Shown in pieces: positions 12,611 to 26,429 of a stretch of DNA of 64,000 nucleotides. Position 1 is the first letter of the stretch; the number at the start of each line of letters is the position of its first letter. This DNA comes from Vanilla planifolia (taxonomy: Eukaryota; Streptophyta; Magnoliopsida; Asparagales; Orchidaceae), in assembly GCA_023846275.1 (NCBI GenBank), contig JAIUJO010000188.1:674501-738500 (forward strand). The letters are read 5' to 3'. The notes beneath the pieces were generated by a model, which was not told the DNA's origin, made no database searches, and saw nothing but the letters and a program-made list of their open reading frames with translations. Position numbers and translations under genes: made by a program.

Positions 12611-13884
12611 AATCTAAACAAATTATGGGAGTTTTTTAGCAAAGGAATGGAGCAAAAACATAAAAAATAATTGTAAGAAAATTACATATGCATAAGGTCA
12701 CTCAATTGGAATATGTTAGAACACCAGTTGTGGCAACTAAACTTCAAAAAAGATCTTTAATTAATTTCATTATTTATCTATTAAAATCTGTGTCAAGATG
12801 TATGATCCAATCAATATAGGAGATTTGGTGTATTATCATGATTAAATTTGCATTAGCAGCTATTCTTACTTATTAATTTGTTCACTCATTAATTCTAAGT
12901 GAAACTATTGAAGATTAGAGAAATTAATGCACCACTACTTGTGCACTAGTTCAAACGATAGTAGCACTATGCATTGTGCTAGTTGGGAAATGGTAAATAT
13001 TCATAAGGATTGCTAAGTGTTCACAAAATATCCACCTAGTAGTCAAAATTAATTACAAAGCATTGAATGTGAATTATTACTCAGGGGGACTATTTGTTGG
13101 TTTAATCCTTTAAGTCCCAATACTAATGACAAATAGCCCTTTCTATATGCCTCACAACGCATCTCAAATATCCTAGTTAACCAAATATTGTAGCCCCTTA
13201 GACTATGAACAATATAATTTCGAAACCTTTTATAGGTAACTTGGTTTCCTTCTTGTTCAATAATTGAATTGTTATCCTTTTTATTGTACATAGCAAACAA
13301 TTATAAACATGGATGCATATCGTCAGACTTTTGTATTGGAACTGGTTATGGAGCATGATATGTGGGATCATAATAAGATTTATTAGTTATTCTTGCCTAA
13401 TTAAGTCTTACAGATTCAACACACCCTAATGTATGAAATAGATGTGTTGTGTTTCAAATTGAGTCATGATGTGGTGCGAGACATAAAGGATATATGTGGA
13501 AGCATGTTTACATGGAAAGTTCAAGGGCAACCTTATGTTACATTTTTCTGGGGACATTAGCCTTCAATCTTCTTCCTACTCGATCATGGCTTTGTGCAAA
13601 AAAGGGATCGTTATCAATGAACAATGTCTATGAGATTGTAATTCCAACAAAGACTTATAGCATTACTTTAAGGAATGCCATATTAATGAAAGAACTCTTG
13701 TCCAACTATCTATTAAAGTTGTAGCTATATCTCCATTTGACCTTTGGCTCGAAAGGAATCTAATGGATCATTTAGAAAGCTCTATAATCTAGATGTACTT
13801 AATATGTGCATTTGTATTGTAGTTGCTGATTGTTAAAAGGCACTAATCTCATATAGTGGGAGATTCGGCAACCTTGATGGGAAG

Positions 13885-14340
13885 GTACTTACATGTTATT
13901 GGACTTATCCTCCAAGGGGTTGGATCAAACTCAATTGTGATGCTGTTGTGCGTGATGACTTGATTGTTAGAATTAGAATTGTCAGGTAGGATGATGTGGG
14001 CAAACCTATTATTATTATAGGAAAAACTGTGATTTCATATTATAGAGTTTATTGTTATCCTTTAAGCAATGGAAATTCTTAGAACTATTCTACCTAATTT
14101 CATGGAAGCAAATATTGAAACCGATTCTACCTTTTTTATCATGCTGTCATTGCATATGTTTACAATATTAAGTCCTTCAAGCTCTCTAAAGCTATGTACC
14201 ATGGTAACAACACAATTGATTTGGTTATTAATTCTACACTTTTTATGATTTTTTTGGGACTAAGGAATGCCTCATACCAAACTATTTCAACTAACCATAT
14301 CACACAATAGCATGTTCTTCTCAAATACCATATTTGTGAC
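13885..14340 (+). pseudogene. LINE B RNase H domain remnant
   Basis: At about 13905-13965 the + strand reads 'WTYPPRGWIKLNCDAVVRDD', the start of the RNase H domain (RVT_3-like) that ends ORF2 in this LINE group; the Asp of 'NCDA' is the first catalytic residue. The last conserved block is at about 14200-14240 ('NNTIDLVINSTLF'), matching 'SVVD.VAHHALLYDF' of LINE D. Stops and length changes lie between. The 3' end of the LINE is probably near 14340-14400. No poly(A) tail is visible. Confidence 0.65.
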
Positions 14341-16319
14341 AACTTGGTCTCACTTTGATGATATATTTTCCCTTAGGTAGCTTGATCAAGAATAAAAAAA
14401 ATCTCAAAAAGTGTCTCAACATCTAAAGATAATGATAACAATTTTAAAACATTATCTAAACATAAACACAACCTAATATTTAACCTTATTACAATCCTAA
14501 TATAATATATTAATCATGTCATATTGAGAAATTATTACTCAGACCTCGATGGCCAACATAATAAAATCAAAATCCTGTGATGTTATCCCTTAGTAATGTA
14601 TCTAGAGTATGTATTTGATTTGAGCGCTCTAATTTCTTTGAAGAAAGAACACCAAAAACACAACCTAGCCAACAAAAGTTGGATAATAACATCAAAAACA
14701 ACCACCAAAATATGAGCTTCATTATTATAACAACTTTAAAAAATAAGACTAGAGTTGGAATTTCTACAGTTGCTAGCACTAGACATACCATCCAATCAAT
14801 CCTCATTAAGGAATTTAGATTGTACGCATTCCAATTGTTAAGCTCATGGAGATCGATACTGTATTTTATTCTCTTTACCTTCTTATGCCATGCTTTTGAG
14901 ATTTGTGTTCCTAGTATGTTCCTTAGATGTGGTAGCCATCTCTTAAGACCTCTCTTTAGAATTGAACCCTATATATTCATCACCTATCACTACAATGATA
15001 GGCTCATATCATGCAAGTTGGAGTTGATTGGGTGAAAATTCAAGTGATGCATTATTGCCATGGAGGGCATTCAATTTCATGAGTTATCATTAATCATCAA
15101 GGAGCTAGGGTTTGGTGCATGTACTAGCTCTAAAATTACAATGATTATTTTAGTAGTTTATACCATCAAATAAACTATAAGTAATTTAAAGACCAATTCA
15201 ATATTTCATAGCTTAAGCTGATCATACATACACATGCATGCACTAAATCTTTGAGACAAGAATATAACTATTGGTAGGAAAAACCAGGTAGCAATATAAA
15301 GACAAAGCACCAGGCAGCACCACATGTCATACTTGGCACATTCATTAGGTTTGTTGATACTCCATAAAAAAAGGTCCAATGCTCCAAAGTTAGGATACCA
15401 TTCCTAAATTTTTGAAACATTGTCTCCTTATAATAGTTTTCTTTAACAACAACCCTCCATAGTAGTGAATGAAGACTTAAATTGTTATTTCCATGACCAT
15501 ACCAACATGAGATCAAAGAGAAGGACACATTCAATAGCATTTCAAAGTGATAACTTTTCCAACATAGGAGAGTGTGGTGTCAATGAAATATTGTAATGGA
15601 AGCTAATAATCTTATAGAAAAAAAGCAACATATGAACTTCCTCATTAGGAGGGTTGAATTACATGACAAAACCCTATACATAATGACTAATCACACCTAG
15701 AGATAGCCATGCCATAAGAATTAGCACCACAAAAAAGATCACTTATGCAAAAGTTGCCCCAAAGCAATCCAATCCAATTAGTCCAAAGTGTTTTGAAGGG
15801 AATACAAAAAGCAAGCGCAAATGGTCTAAGTGAGGGTGAAGGGCTTTCCAAGCGATAACATAGCATAAGTGACAAGTCTTAGAAAACATCCAGAGGCATA
15901 CAAATAATCTATGAAGGAATCCACCAATCTTACAACTATTAAAATGGCTATAAATTATTGCACCTTCAAGTTTTTGAGCACGTATTTTGTAACTACAAAA
16001 TATTTTATCAAAGATTTATGCCAGAAAGAAATTCAACTGTGCTCAAAATATGGTCAACCATCGAGTACAATTGCGTTAATTACTTAAAAACATGTATTTC
16101 CAAAACCAACAGGCCAAACCTCTCAAGACCAACACGTCATAAATAGTGGAATATCGAATATATGGGATAGGCTTGACATTGTGTGTCACACCATGCATTG
16201 GCAATAACATTCTCAACCAATACATAGGTGAGTGTAATTTATAGTGTTGAAGTTTCACTGTGACATGGAGCAAACATAGTGCCAAACAAAGTTAGGAGCA
16301 CAAGTCAAAGGCAGAGGCC

Positions 16320-16900
16320 AACATAAATAGTCTTTAATGAATGTTGCATCATGAAACTTCTACTTCAATGTGGGCTACAATGCACTACATAATGCCCCTT
16401 GTAAATTACATATTATGACCATTCTATCATGGAAAAAGGAAAATCTACCAATAAAGCATCACCTTATCTATGCATCAGCAACCTACAATGTTAGAAATCT
16501 TAAAGAAAACTTATAGTTTATGGGCCACGCAATTACACACACATGATGCCACAAAGCACCTACAAACTGGCTACTGTAAGTGTAGGTATAGCAACACATG
16601 TCTAGGGTTATAGCTCAGTATCTACAAGCCTTATCACTTATGACACCATTAAACTTTCATTATGTCATTAGCCAAATAGCAGCACAAATCACCCTTTGTT
16701 AAATGTGCATTTTGTTAATTCTATTAATGCAAAATATAGGTCTCTTAAAAGAGCATCATAACGTCAAAGCACTAATAGACCATAGAACTAAAAAAAAAGT
16801 TATACTTTAGGCTTCCCAGTAGCCACACACAAAAGGTGTCTTAAAGAGCGCACTTATTGGCTATCTTATGAATGCAAATGCACTACTGCAAAGAAAACCT
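16320..16900. repeat. Internal ~290-bp tandem repeat of U copy 1
   Basis: Two diverged units are visible. Anchors are 'tgcatcatgaaac' (about 16345) against 'gacaccattaaac' (about 16640), and 'tttatgggcc' (about 16520) against 'taggcttccc' (about 16809). The same repeat, with more units, lies at the matching place in U copy 3 and again in U copy 2. No coding function is evident. Confidence 0.5.
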
Positions 16901-17244
16901 CAAATTGCCTTTATATATTGCATATTGCAACAATTGCTTTAAGGAATAAGGCAACTATCCTAATAGAGTGGCTCCACATCCACGATTAAGAAATATCAAG
17001 TGATAAATTGGGTCAAGAGAGTGACACTTTTCTTATAGACAAATAACCACAACATATTGCCCTACTATGATATTTGCTTAGATATTAGTGAATCACGACA
17101 ATTTGTAAAGAAGGTGTTGTGTTATAACTCCAACATTACATCATTCAACTTCTATGATGGGTAATGTCATGAATTCCTACCTTTCACCCAAGAAAGCCTA
17201 TAAAGGGGGCAATTAGAATTATGCAGTATGACACCTAGTACTAC

Positions 17245-17350
17245 ATGATGCATAACAAAAAGTATCACAAAAAGTGTCCCAATAAGTACTACTATAGGTG
17301 TTGTAATAAGTGTCGCAATAGGTAGAATTACAACAAGTGCCACAACAATT
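17245..17350. repeat. Short tandem repeat, ~12-bp core, in U copy 1
   Basis: A run of imperfect units such as 'aagtatcacaa', 'aagtgtcccaat', 'aagtgtcgcaat' and 'aagtgccacaac'. The matching site in U copy 2 (about 26430-26540) has a comparable run, while U copy 3 keeps only a vestige near 44790. Diverged but clear as a phrase repeat. Confidence 0.65.
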
Positions 17351-19849
17351 TTCTCAATAAGTAGAACAAGTAGGGAACGATCAGTAGGTAAGCAAGGGGT
17401 GTTTTGAAATGTTTATAATGTCTATGTCTCCAAAGAGATGAATCTTCCAATACATAATGTTAGTAAGGTTACTCTACAACTTACAATGTCTCAAAAAAAC
17501 TTTAAGTCATCTATAAAGGATTATACAAATTATTCACACTTTGTAATCACTTCTTATAGTGCGCTTGCTATCTATCTTTCTTTGATGCTAAGAGAGCTTG
17601 TGGAGATGTGCCCTTGGTGTTAAAAGCCTCTACTATTATCCAACAAGCAAAAAACATGCTGATGTATCACATCTTTGCTTGGATTTTGATGTAGAGATTT
17701 TTTTTCATAATCTTACACATGTTAGCATTGTATCACTAGATTTTCAAACAAGCATAATGACCATTTTGTGAATCCATGGTTCTTCTCATACAAGTTTAAA
17801 TTATTACAAAGACACATTCATTAGCAGAATAAAAATCAACATATCTTACAACAGTCTAAACCTAACTCATTTTTCTTAGTAATGGTTGTATAATCCAGCA
17901 CATGGTGTATTCTTTTTCATAACGATAAGAAGAGCTGACATCAAAGAATCAAAAAGAAATGTCACTATTAACGCTTGGCTACCACAAGCTGCTTATCTTT
18001 ATGGTAACTTTTTCAATACCTTTAGCTTCAATTTTTGAAAGCTTAAAGGATTGAATGACAAAATTTCTTAGCTCTTATTTGTACTGGATATTTGAGTCAA
18101 ATGAGCTTTTACAATTTGTACCACATGAAAATTCTATGCTTGTTGATATTATCTTAGGGCACTATTGTTTTCTTTTAACTAATATGTTCCCCCAACCAAA
18201 CCCGCTACCTAAGGATGTGTTATGCCATGTTTGACTTATCAAGGAGTTACTTAGAGCCAAAAGAAGGGGTTGGACTCACCTTCATCTCATGAAATAAGTA
18301 AAATAACATTAAAAGTAATGGTATTTCAATTCTTTTAACATGTCAAATCCAACTTATGATACACCACTAAAGTCAATTCACAAAGTTGGATAAGAGTAAG
18401 GCATAATAAAGCCTTCTTTCCTTATTGATTCTATGAATCCCATTCCCTTAGCTATGGGTTCATTGGATAATAAATAAGGATAGTAGGAATCTCATTAATC
18501 TATTTATATGTGTTAGTAATTACATGATTTGACATTTAGCAACCTTAAGAGAGTCATAGTTACTCCCATTATTTACTCACACTTCTTCAAATTTCTTTAT
18601 TTTGACATTCAAAGAATTAGATAAAAATCACTTTGCATGAGCGTCCTTAGGGATTATCACAATGCTTTGTTTTGATTGAATAATTAGATTGCTTATGTCC
18701 ATACCAATTTTGAGTTGATTATTTAACACCCTAGCAAGGCTTTCATTGCAGCTTCTTCTAATTTATACCCCAACTAACAAATGTAGACCTACTCCTACAA
18801 TGTCAGCAACTCTATGAGTCTACCAATTGTTGATGGGTTCTAAAGTAGGGCCCCATTGCCAGACTATTTTAGTCAATCATTTTGTCAATGTTATACATCC
18901 ATTATTGACTTGCCATACCTACATTGCTTCATTGACAAAAGCCTATTCACTTTGGAAACCTGATGTTGTTATTAGTATAACATGGCATGGAAGGAATTTA
19001 ACCATCCATGTTTTCAACGGTTTTTTGGGGCACATCATGCATCGCTTAAAAAGTAGTGCATTTCTGACTACATGGCCCTACCTTTGGCTAAGACATTTCC
19101 ATGGTCGACAAGAAGCTAATTAGAAAAGTTAACTCTTCTCGATGAACCAAGAATGTCTATGGACCTCTTTACTTTACTGTTGACTGCCTCATCATACTTT
19201 GAGACTTTAAACTTGTTGCTCTTTTGAAGTGCATGCTAATGGCACTCTCTAATGCTTTTTTTCACATCTCTTAGGGTTGGCTAGCCCATGTCTAGCTTTC
19301 CTTGACATGGAATCTTTACCTCATTCAACCTCCTAAGTTCTCACTTGAATATTTATTATTTTGACAATGCTCTACACCATTAAATTCTCCATGTTAGCTT
19401 ATGCCTTGTATTTTATAGTGACTATTGCACCTTCTTACTCATCAAGGCATTGCATTCCACTGATGTGTATGTGTTGTCCACTTGCTTAACAACTATTCCT
19501 TTTCAAGTATGTCACTTTAGATTATAATTCAAGCTACTAAATTTTTATATTGGATTGGTCCAATTTTGCTTACCATTACTACAGGAATAAGTTCCCTCTC
19601 CTCCACTTATTTATAAAATTAAACATAACTAGCAGCCTCACGTAATATAAGGTCACGATTCCATACCATGGAGCATGGAGTTGGATCTGTGTTGGACATC
19701 TTCTTGTCATACTACAACATCAATTCCTTCTTGCCTATACCACAAGACAAATGTCATCCATGTCTTATCACATCCATAGCCAACAATTTCTCAATGCTTC
19801 ATCATGTTGTTCTAGAGCATGGGGTGTCATTGATCTTCTCAAAATGTGT

Positions 19850-20910
19850 ATTAGAACCTAATCTAGTAATTCCAAGACTCTATAAGTTGTGATAACTCAC
19901 ATTACATACACTTTGGTAGCATCCATGAGCTCACCTTACATTTAAAAAATGAATGCTTCATGTGACTCTAAAATTCACAACATGTAATATACATTGATGC
20001 ATCCTTCAACAATGCATGAGCTATGATATCCAATATTGAGAGTCATTCGATGTTTGATTACCAAGTCTAAATTGACTTAGTGATTCATGACAACTTATTC
20101 CTAGCTTATTATTTGCTCTCCCCTGGTGCATGACTTGGCTTATAGGCTATTGCTTATTCTCTATAGCATTGAACTTCATAATTAAGTAAAAGAACTTTTG
20201 ATTGATGAATGTGATAATGAATGGTGATCACACCTGCATAGGTTGCACAAATTGCTCAATTATTCATGTCTCTAATCAATGATCCTTTTGTAGGTTCACC
20301 TATGAAAACCTTGTTATAACTTCTCCTTTCTCTAAATGATAAGATTTAATGGACTTCTCACTAAGTCATTTTAAACAACTCATATAATAGGGATCTAAAA
20401 TCTTCACTAGACTATTCAATCAATCAGAGTAATAGGTAGTGTGTATAAAGAGGAATGATGTAGTTAATATCAGTTGATGACCTATCGTTACTTCGAATTT
20501 CTTAATGAAGACTAGAATTTCCAATGTTCAATTCCCATCACATTGAAATTCTAGTAAGGTTACTTAGTCTTTTAGACAAAGTTAATGGGCTCATTGAATG
20601 CAATCTATAACCCAAACCATCTAAGGGAATCATTGTCCTCTTACTAATTAGACTTCCATAAACTAAGTAGCCATAATACCTTTAAGATGCTAGCCATAAG
20701 GCTTGCATGATGCAATTCTAGTTAGCAAGTTAAGGCCCCATTCATTAATGAATTTGACAAGATAAATCACTTTAGCAACTAAAAAAGACCATGCAAAAAC
20801 AACTACGAAATCAAGAAAGAGCTCTAAATTTGTCAATCCTTGTTATGTTCAAAACAAATACGCTTATGCATGTTAAGTTAAATTTAGGCACGTGCTCTAC
20901 TACTAGTGGT
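19850..20910. other. Unassigned AT-rich stretch between U copy 1 and LINE D
   Basis: About 1 kb in which I found no LINE motif, no satellite landmark and no match to the other U copies. It contains stop-rich sequence in all frames and no simple repeat of note. It could be the unmatched end of U copy 1 or a decayed upstream part of LINE D. Confidence 0.4.
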
Positions 20911-20919
20911 GCCTATTTG

Positions 20920-21640
20920 TCAATTAATTTAAGTTTTCTCCTTACCATCAATTGTGATATAGTTCTGTAAGAAGATAATGCTAGAATTAGTATTATTATT
21001 TTGGGATGACATGGGTAGCCCAATCTTTTTTACAGAAACACGTGGGGTTCATGTCGAACTTTTACAAAGGACACTATTGCCTTTCTTAAAGAAATGGAAC
21101 TCCTTAGAATGTTACGTCCCAATGGCCAAACAATAATGATCAAATCAAACTCTACTATAGCCTATAGTCAACAAGATGCTTTTGTCTAAAATAAAAAAGA
21201 AGTGCCTACTAGAGGCCATTGCATATGTTTAGGGTATGAAGTATTTAAAAGTATCTCACCTAAGGGACCAACGTAATAGTGTTGTGGACTAGGTTGCTCA
21301 TCATGCATTATTGTATGATTTTATTTGGAACTATCGAATGTCCATTCTCAAACAACATCTACTTTGTCTTCTTGGTGATGTTATGTATGAACCTCCCTAA
21401 GGAGAGTAAGATGTTTACTTTGGCCTTTATTTCATAAAGAAACCTAAGGAGTTTGATTCCACACAAGATGTTAATGGAGTCCAAAAAGTAACATCCCCTA
21501 ATCATTGGTCAAAATCATTTATGGATGAGACTAGATGGCATACGATCATCTTTCAGCCCCTAACTTTTGTTCAGGTTTAGTGAAAATATTTTTAGAAAAT
21601 GCTTTCATAGTGGTTCCTCTTACATAAATTAAGCAATTGT
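20920..21640 (+). mobile_element. Decayed LINE D, 3' end only (subfamily 1)
   Basis: Residual RNase H domain is read on the + strand. 'INCDIVL', a stop and then 'EDNARI' lie near 20945-20990 (first catalytic Asp). 'TIMIKSNSTIAYSQQ' near 21135-21180 corresponds to the 'ESDS' block, with Asp replaced by Asn. 'NSVVD', a stop (TAG at 21290-21292) and then 'VAHHALLYDF' lie near 21275-21330. The 3' flank near 21560 ('tttcagcccctaac') resembles that of LINE C ('attcaagcccataag', about 40650). LINE C has a TAG at the homologous codon. Everything upstream of RNase H is missing. U copy 2 starts directly after it. Confidence 0.7.
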
Positions 21641-22105
21641 ACCTCTAATAATGAAATATGAATGGCCACAATAGTCCCTTTTAATAATTACTTCAATCTA
21701 AAAGGCCAACACAATAAGATCGAAAGCTTGTGAAGTTATCCAAACTAATGTATCTTCAATGTGGACATGCTTTGAGCACTCTTTTCCCATCAAAGTAATG
21801 ATGTTGAGGGCACGACTTAGCTTGCTAATGCTAGACTACATAACCAACAAAAGGATCTTGGTTGGTTGTGCACACCAAAAGGTGAACATATTGACCCAAA
21901 CTAAGGTCCAATTATGTGCTTTTTGACTGCAACAACATAAATATATGCTATTGGAGCAAAACTTTCCATTACTTCTAGCATCAATCTAAACCTCCAATTG
22001 ATCTTTATTAATGCATTTAAATTGTATATTTTTTAGGTACTACACTTAAGGAGCTTAGTACTACTATTTCTAGTTGAAACGTTATTCGGTAAGAGGGAGA
22101 TAAAT

Positions 22106-23870
22106 TGTTAGAATTAAAAATTTTAAATTTACTTGAAAAATATTAATTTTATTTTGATAATAAGGCTTTAAGCTTTGTGAAATAATAAGATATGAAGATT
22201 TAATTGTGTACATAAGCAATTTTTAGGTTGTTCAGCTTAAAAACTACGTCCACCACAAAAAACACCAGGCATAAAAATAAATTATTTAAGACCATGTCAA
22301 AAGATGGGTAGGCTAATCTATAACAAGAATATAAAATAAGCTATAATAGCCTTACAATTAGAATTGAATGGGCAAAAAGAAAGAAACTAAATGATGATGA
22401 AAATCCATGCAAATAAATTCGTATACTTTATAGAATATTAAATATGGCAAAACTATTTCAATTTAATCAACTGTGAAAAAAGAAATTCAAAGCTTAGGTT
22501 ATTGGAAGATGAATCAAAAAATTTGTAATTGGTTGATGATAGGTGCAACATATAGAGGTGGCAATTAGTAGTGGCTGCAAATTACTTTGATGTCATGACT
22601 TGAGATTTCTTCTTTAGAATTTTATATTCATCAAAACATTTGTTCAAAATTATTCTATTTATAAACAAATTCTAATAGCTAAATGAACTTCACAAACACC
22701 CAATTTAGTCATATAAATTTTCTTCTTCTAGATCTTTTAATTTAAGAAATTAATATTCTAAAAAATAACAAACAATTCAAATTGAAAGCAAAAAGAGCCA
22801 TTGTGTTGGTGCCATTGGATCAGATTAAGCCATGATTATTCAATGGTAAAAGTGTGCCACCATATAAATGGAATTCAATCAACACTTCTTGGACACATTT
22901 ATTTCGTCTGGATCGTTAGATCAAAATCATTATCTGACTGTAGGATATAGCTTGTCAACCGATAGAAATATGGACCATGCGATTGCAATGATGCGTAATT
23001 GGATGATTGAAAGAATTAGTGGTTTGAAAAGTGAGACATAGTGGTGATCATTCGATCATTAAAATCCATGATCATATGGCTCATGTCACTCCCACAATTT
23101 TAAAGTATGATGTGCTATAAAAGCAATTCATTTAGTCTAACATGGTGTATAAAAAAAGCACTTTTTAGCATTTAAATAATATTGTGCACACTAGAGGCAA
23201 CCTAGTGTTAAGGTTGGCTACCTCCTAGTTTGTGTGGAATTTCATCACCCATTCCTACCAATAATTATAAATTAATTATGTTGATTCAAAAAATATGTTC
23301 TTAATCTTACCAACATACCAATGTGTCGAACAGGTGTGGGATTCATTCCCTATACTGGCCCAAACACTATAAAAACCAACTATTATGGAGAAGATTTTTA
23401 GAAAGTTCATTAGATTTTTACTAAATAATCGAATTTAAAATATATTAATCAAATTCTTGAGAAATATGCATTCCAAATATTGAATCAAAGATTGAATCAA
23501 GGATGTTAGAGATGAAAGTTAATCAATATTTTTGAGCCTTGGAAAATTAACTTTAATAAGTTTAATACTTCAAAAATGGAATTTGAATACCTAAAAATAA
23601 TGTCAAAAAATATTTTTAATTTGTTTGCCACTTCGACCAAAATCCGTTTCTTGAGATTTAGTTTTATGTTCTCTTCTTTAAAATGCTCAAATGAAAATGA
23701 GCATCAACTATTAAAAATATGAAAATTCTCCAAACCAAATTCCTTACAAATACTTAGGTTTTTTTATCATCAAATAAGACTCAAATGCTAGGGGTTAATA
23801 GCACAATAATTGTCACTTCCTTTTAGTGTCAAGATTAGTTATGTTTTGTGTGTACTAACTTCTTTTAATG
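22106..23870. other. 1.77-kb AT-rich insertion splitting U copy 2
   Basis: At the matching points of U copies 1 and 3 (about 14830-14940 and 41100-41180) the two flanks are about 100 bp apart or less, so this block is an insertion in copy 2 or a loss from both others. It is AT-rich and stop-rich with no recognised protein motif. Around 22800-23120 there are phrases such as 'ggatcgttagatcaaaatc' and 'gatcattaaaatccatgatc' with local inverted symmetry. I could not establish terminal repeats or a target duplication. It could be a non-autonomous DNA transposon or a decayed LTR fragment. Confidence 0.45.
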
Positions 23871-25479
23871 TAGTGAGTTTCTCTCAAGTTCCCTCTCTAG
23901 AATCAAACCATTTCTTATCACCTATCTCATCATGCTTGTCCCTTATCCTAGCATCAAAAGTTTATTGAGCAAAAATTTGAATATTGCATCACTGGAATTG
24001 AGATTGCCTGATTTGACAAGATATTATGAATTGTTATGGAGCCAAGCCAAACCTCACATCACCCTTTTACCTAGTAAAAACATCACTTTTAAAAGTTGGG
24101 GTTCAATGCACATATTAGATCAAGAATTGCTAAATTTATCCAAGTGACATGTACCATCAAATAAACTATAACTGATTTAATGAGCTATTCATAGTTTCAT
24201 AGTCTAAAATTATTCATACTTACACATGCATGGCTTAATCTTTGAGACAAGCATATGACTACTAGATGGATCAACTGGGTAGCTATACAAAGATAAATCA
24301 TTAAGTAGCACCACATGTCATGATTGGCTTATTTATCAAGTTTAGAGATATGATACAAAAGAAGAATAAATGGTCCCAACTTAGGATACCACCAATAATG
24401 TTTTTAAACTTTGACTCTTTACAAATGCATTCTTTAACAACAACAGGTAGAGAATAAAGATCAAAACAAGTGATTTCATAGACCATGCAAATTCAAGAGT
24501 ATGGATTATCACAAGTTCAATACTAGTATGAAATGCCATAAGTTCCAGCATTGGGGAAGTGTGGTGTCAAAAAAATAATGGAATGGAACCAACGCATTTA
24601 ATATAATAGTAAGAAACATATGAACTTCTTACTTAGGATGGTTCGATTACATGGCAAAGCCCTACACATAATTATTGACCCTACAAAGAAGTAGTGAAGA
24701 AAAACATCTCTTCTACAATTGCCATATGATGCCAATACAATACCATTAGCCAAAGAGCTTCAAAGATATACAAAAGTAAGCACAAAGGGTTTAATGATGG
24801 ATGAAGGACATAGCTAGCACTGGCATACAAATCAGTTAGAATGACATGCACCAATCAAACAACAATTAAAATGGTTGAAACTTATTGCACCATCGAAAAT
24901 CGAAGATGTTGAGGACCAAAAATGTGACTACAAAATGTTTTATCCAAGATTCATGACAAGAAAAGAAGCAAATTACATGCTTGAAGCTGGGTGAGACATG
25001 AAACTATGCAGTGCACCATATAAAGGTAACAACACATTCAACAAATATACAGTTTAGTGCAATTTGCACCATAGAAATTTTACTATAACATGAGAAAACA
25101 CTACACCAAATAAAGTCCAAAGCGACAAGCAAATTGTGAAAAATACACGTTGCACCAAGTAATGCCATCATTAGAATAGAAACACATTCTTATTTTAGTA
25201 GTTATGGGTGATGACATTAGTAATAAAGTGCACCATGTTTTGTGTAGAAAATGCTATGCCTTAAGAAAACCACAACACAAGCGAGGGTAACGACACCACA
25301 CATGGTACCATGAAGGGTAGGAGCATAGACGAAAAGGAAATTGCCAAGTGCATATACCACAACTAAACTTTCACTACAACATGAGAGAAATAGAAAGTCA
25401 AAATGCCCCATGCAAAAGTCAAAGATAGGCACTTTAAACAAGCACAATGCATCAGCATATCCAAGTGCTAGCAAAGAAT

Positions 25480-26060
25480 AATGCTAAAAGTACAAAAAAA
25501 GTTACACTATGTAAGCCCCACCCACCAAACACAAATAATGCCCTAGAGCACAAGTGTACTACTTTTCATTTACTACATAGTGCATTACTGTGTGAGAATA
25601 ATCTTGTACTGTGGCCAATGCTTTATTGTGTGCACAATTTTAGCTATGTAAAATAAAATGCCAGACATTGCATCATTAAGATTACATATTGTGATAATTC
25701 CTTCAATGAAAAATCAAATTCTCACAATGGGTTAGCATGTTATCAAAGGATCAACAAAACACATTACTAATAATACAAAAAAAAAACGTTTCACTTTGTG
25801 AGTCCTACTAGCTGCTTGCAAAAGATGCTGTGAGGCACGCATCAATTGGCTATTGTGTGCACACACATTGCATTACCACATGTGAAAGTAGTGAACCACT
25901 ACACGTGTTGCTGTAGTAATGTATGCCTAAAGCAACAACCAAGTAAGTATAAACCCTAAAGAATATTGCTCCATCCGACTTTCACTTCATCGTGGCCCAT
26001 GATATGTGACAAATGTTCCTTATGAATTACACATTATGGCAATTTCCTTCAAGAAGAAAG
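25480..26060. repeat. Internal ~290-bp tandem repeat of U copy 2
   Basis: Anchors 'ctatgtaagcccc' (about 25507) and 'ctttgtgagtcc' (about 25795) are 288 bp apart, and each is followed by 'acaaa/agatgctgtgaggc'-type text. This is the counterpart of the internal repeats of U copies 1 and 3. Strongly diverged. Confidence 0.45.
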
Positions 26061-26429
26061 ACAGACTCTTAATTAGGTAGCTCCATATTCATGCCCAAAC
26101 AATCACTAGTGACAAATACAATAAAACAAATGACACTTTTTCCAAGTAATAAAACAACCATAAGTGTCACTTTAATAATGGATGTGAGCATGTGTTTGAG
26201 ATTTTTGAATCCTATGTGACATTTATGGTCTTATGGGAATAAATGAGCTGCATCATGGGGCTAAATCTTAGTGGATCATGAAATTCTGTAAAGAAATAGA
26301 AAATGCAATAATTCCAACAATGCACCATCCAACATTCATGATGGTTAACGTGATGCATTTCCACCTTGCATTTAGGGAAGCCTCCAAATGGCACAACATG
26401 AATTGCATGTAACTTACCAAGTACTATAC

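Larger units (their letters stand above)
8490..14360 (+). mobile_element. Decayed, near full-length LINE B (subfamily 1)
   Basis: A + strand LINE follows LINE A directly. Motifs appear in the expected order: endonuclease (about 10545-11245), reverse transcriptase (about 11900-12610), the connector phrase 'atgcaccactacttgtgcac' with 'agttcaaacgatagtag' (about 12930), a second 'LELVMEHDMWDHNKI' block (about 13335) and RNase H (about 13885-14340). The 2 kb before the endonuclease (8490-10540) should hold the 5' UTR and ORF1, but I could not read a convincing ORF1 domain there, so the 5' edge is a guess. Stops and shifts occur every few dozen codons. Segment U copy 1 begins shortly after its 3' end. 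Confidence 0.65.
14500..19850. repeat. Unrecognised segment U, copy 1
   Basis: This stretch is collinear with 21640-30180 (U copy 2) and 40730-46170 (U copy 3). Shared landmarks in order are: 'gtgatgttatccctta..gtaatgtatctagag' (14580), 'tttagattgta' (14815), 'ctctttagaatt' (14950), 'accatcaaataaactata' (15160), 'tttgagacaagaatat' (15250), 'gagtgtggtgtcaa' (15570), a short tandem repeat (17245-17345), 'ataatgtctatgtctccaaa' (17417), 'agctgcttatctttatggta' (17990) and 'caaagttggataagagtaag' (18380). Similarity with copy 2 alone continues to about 19850 ('catcaattccttcttgcc'). I see no conserved protein domain on either strand; the 60-118-residue frames here are not preserved in the other copies. 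It may be an old non-coding element or part of a larger duplicated block. Confidence 0.6.

Noticed and set aside
14679-15035. 118-codon + strand frame in U copy 1
   Set aside because: The homologous parts of U copies 2 and 3 do not keep the frame, and no domain is recognised.
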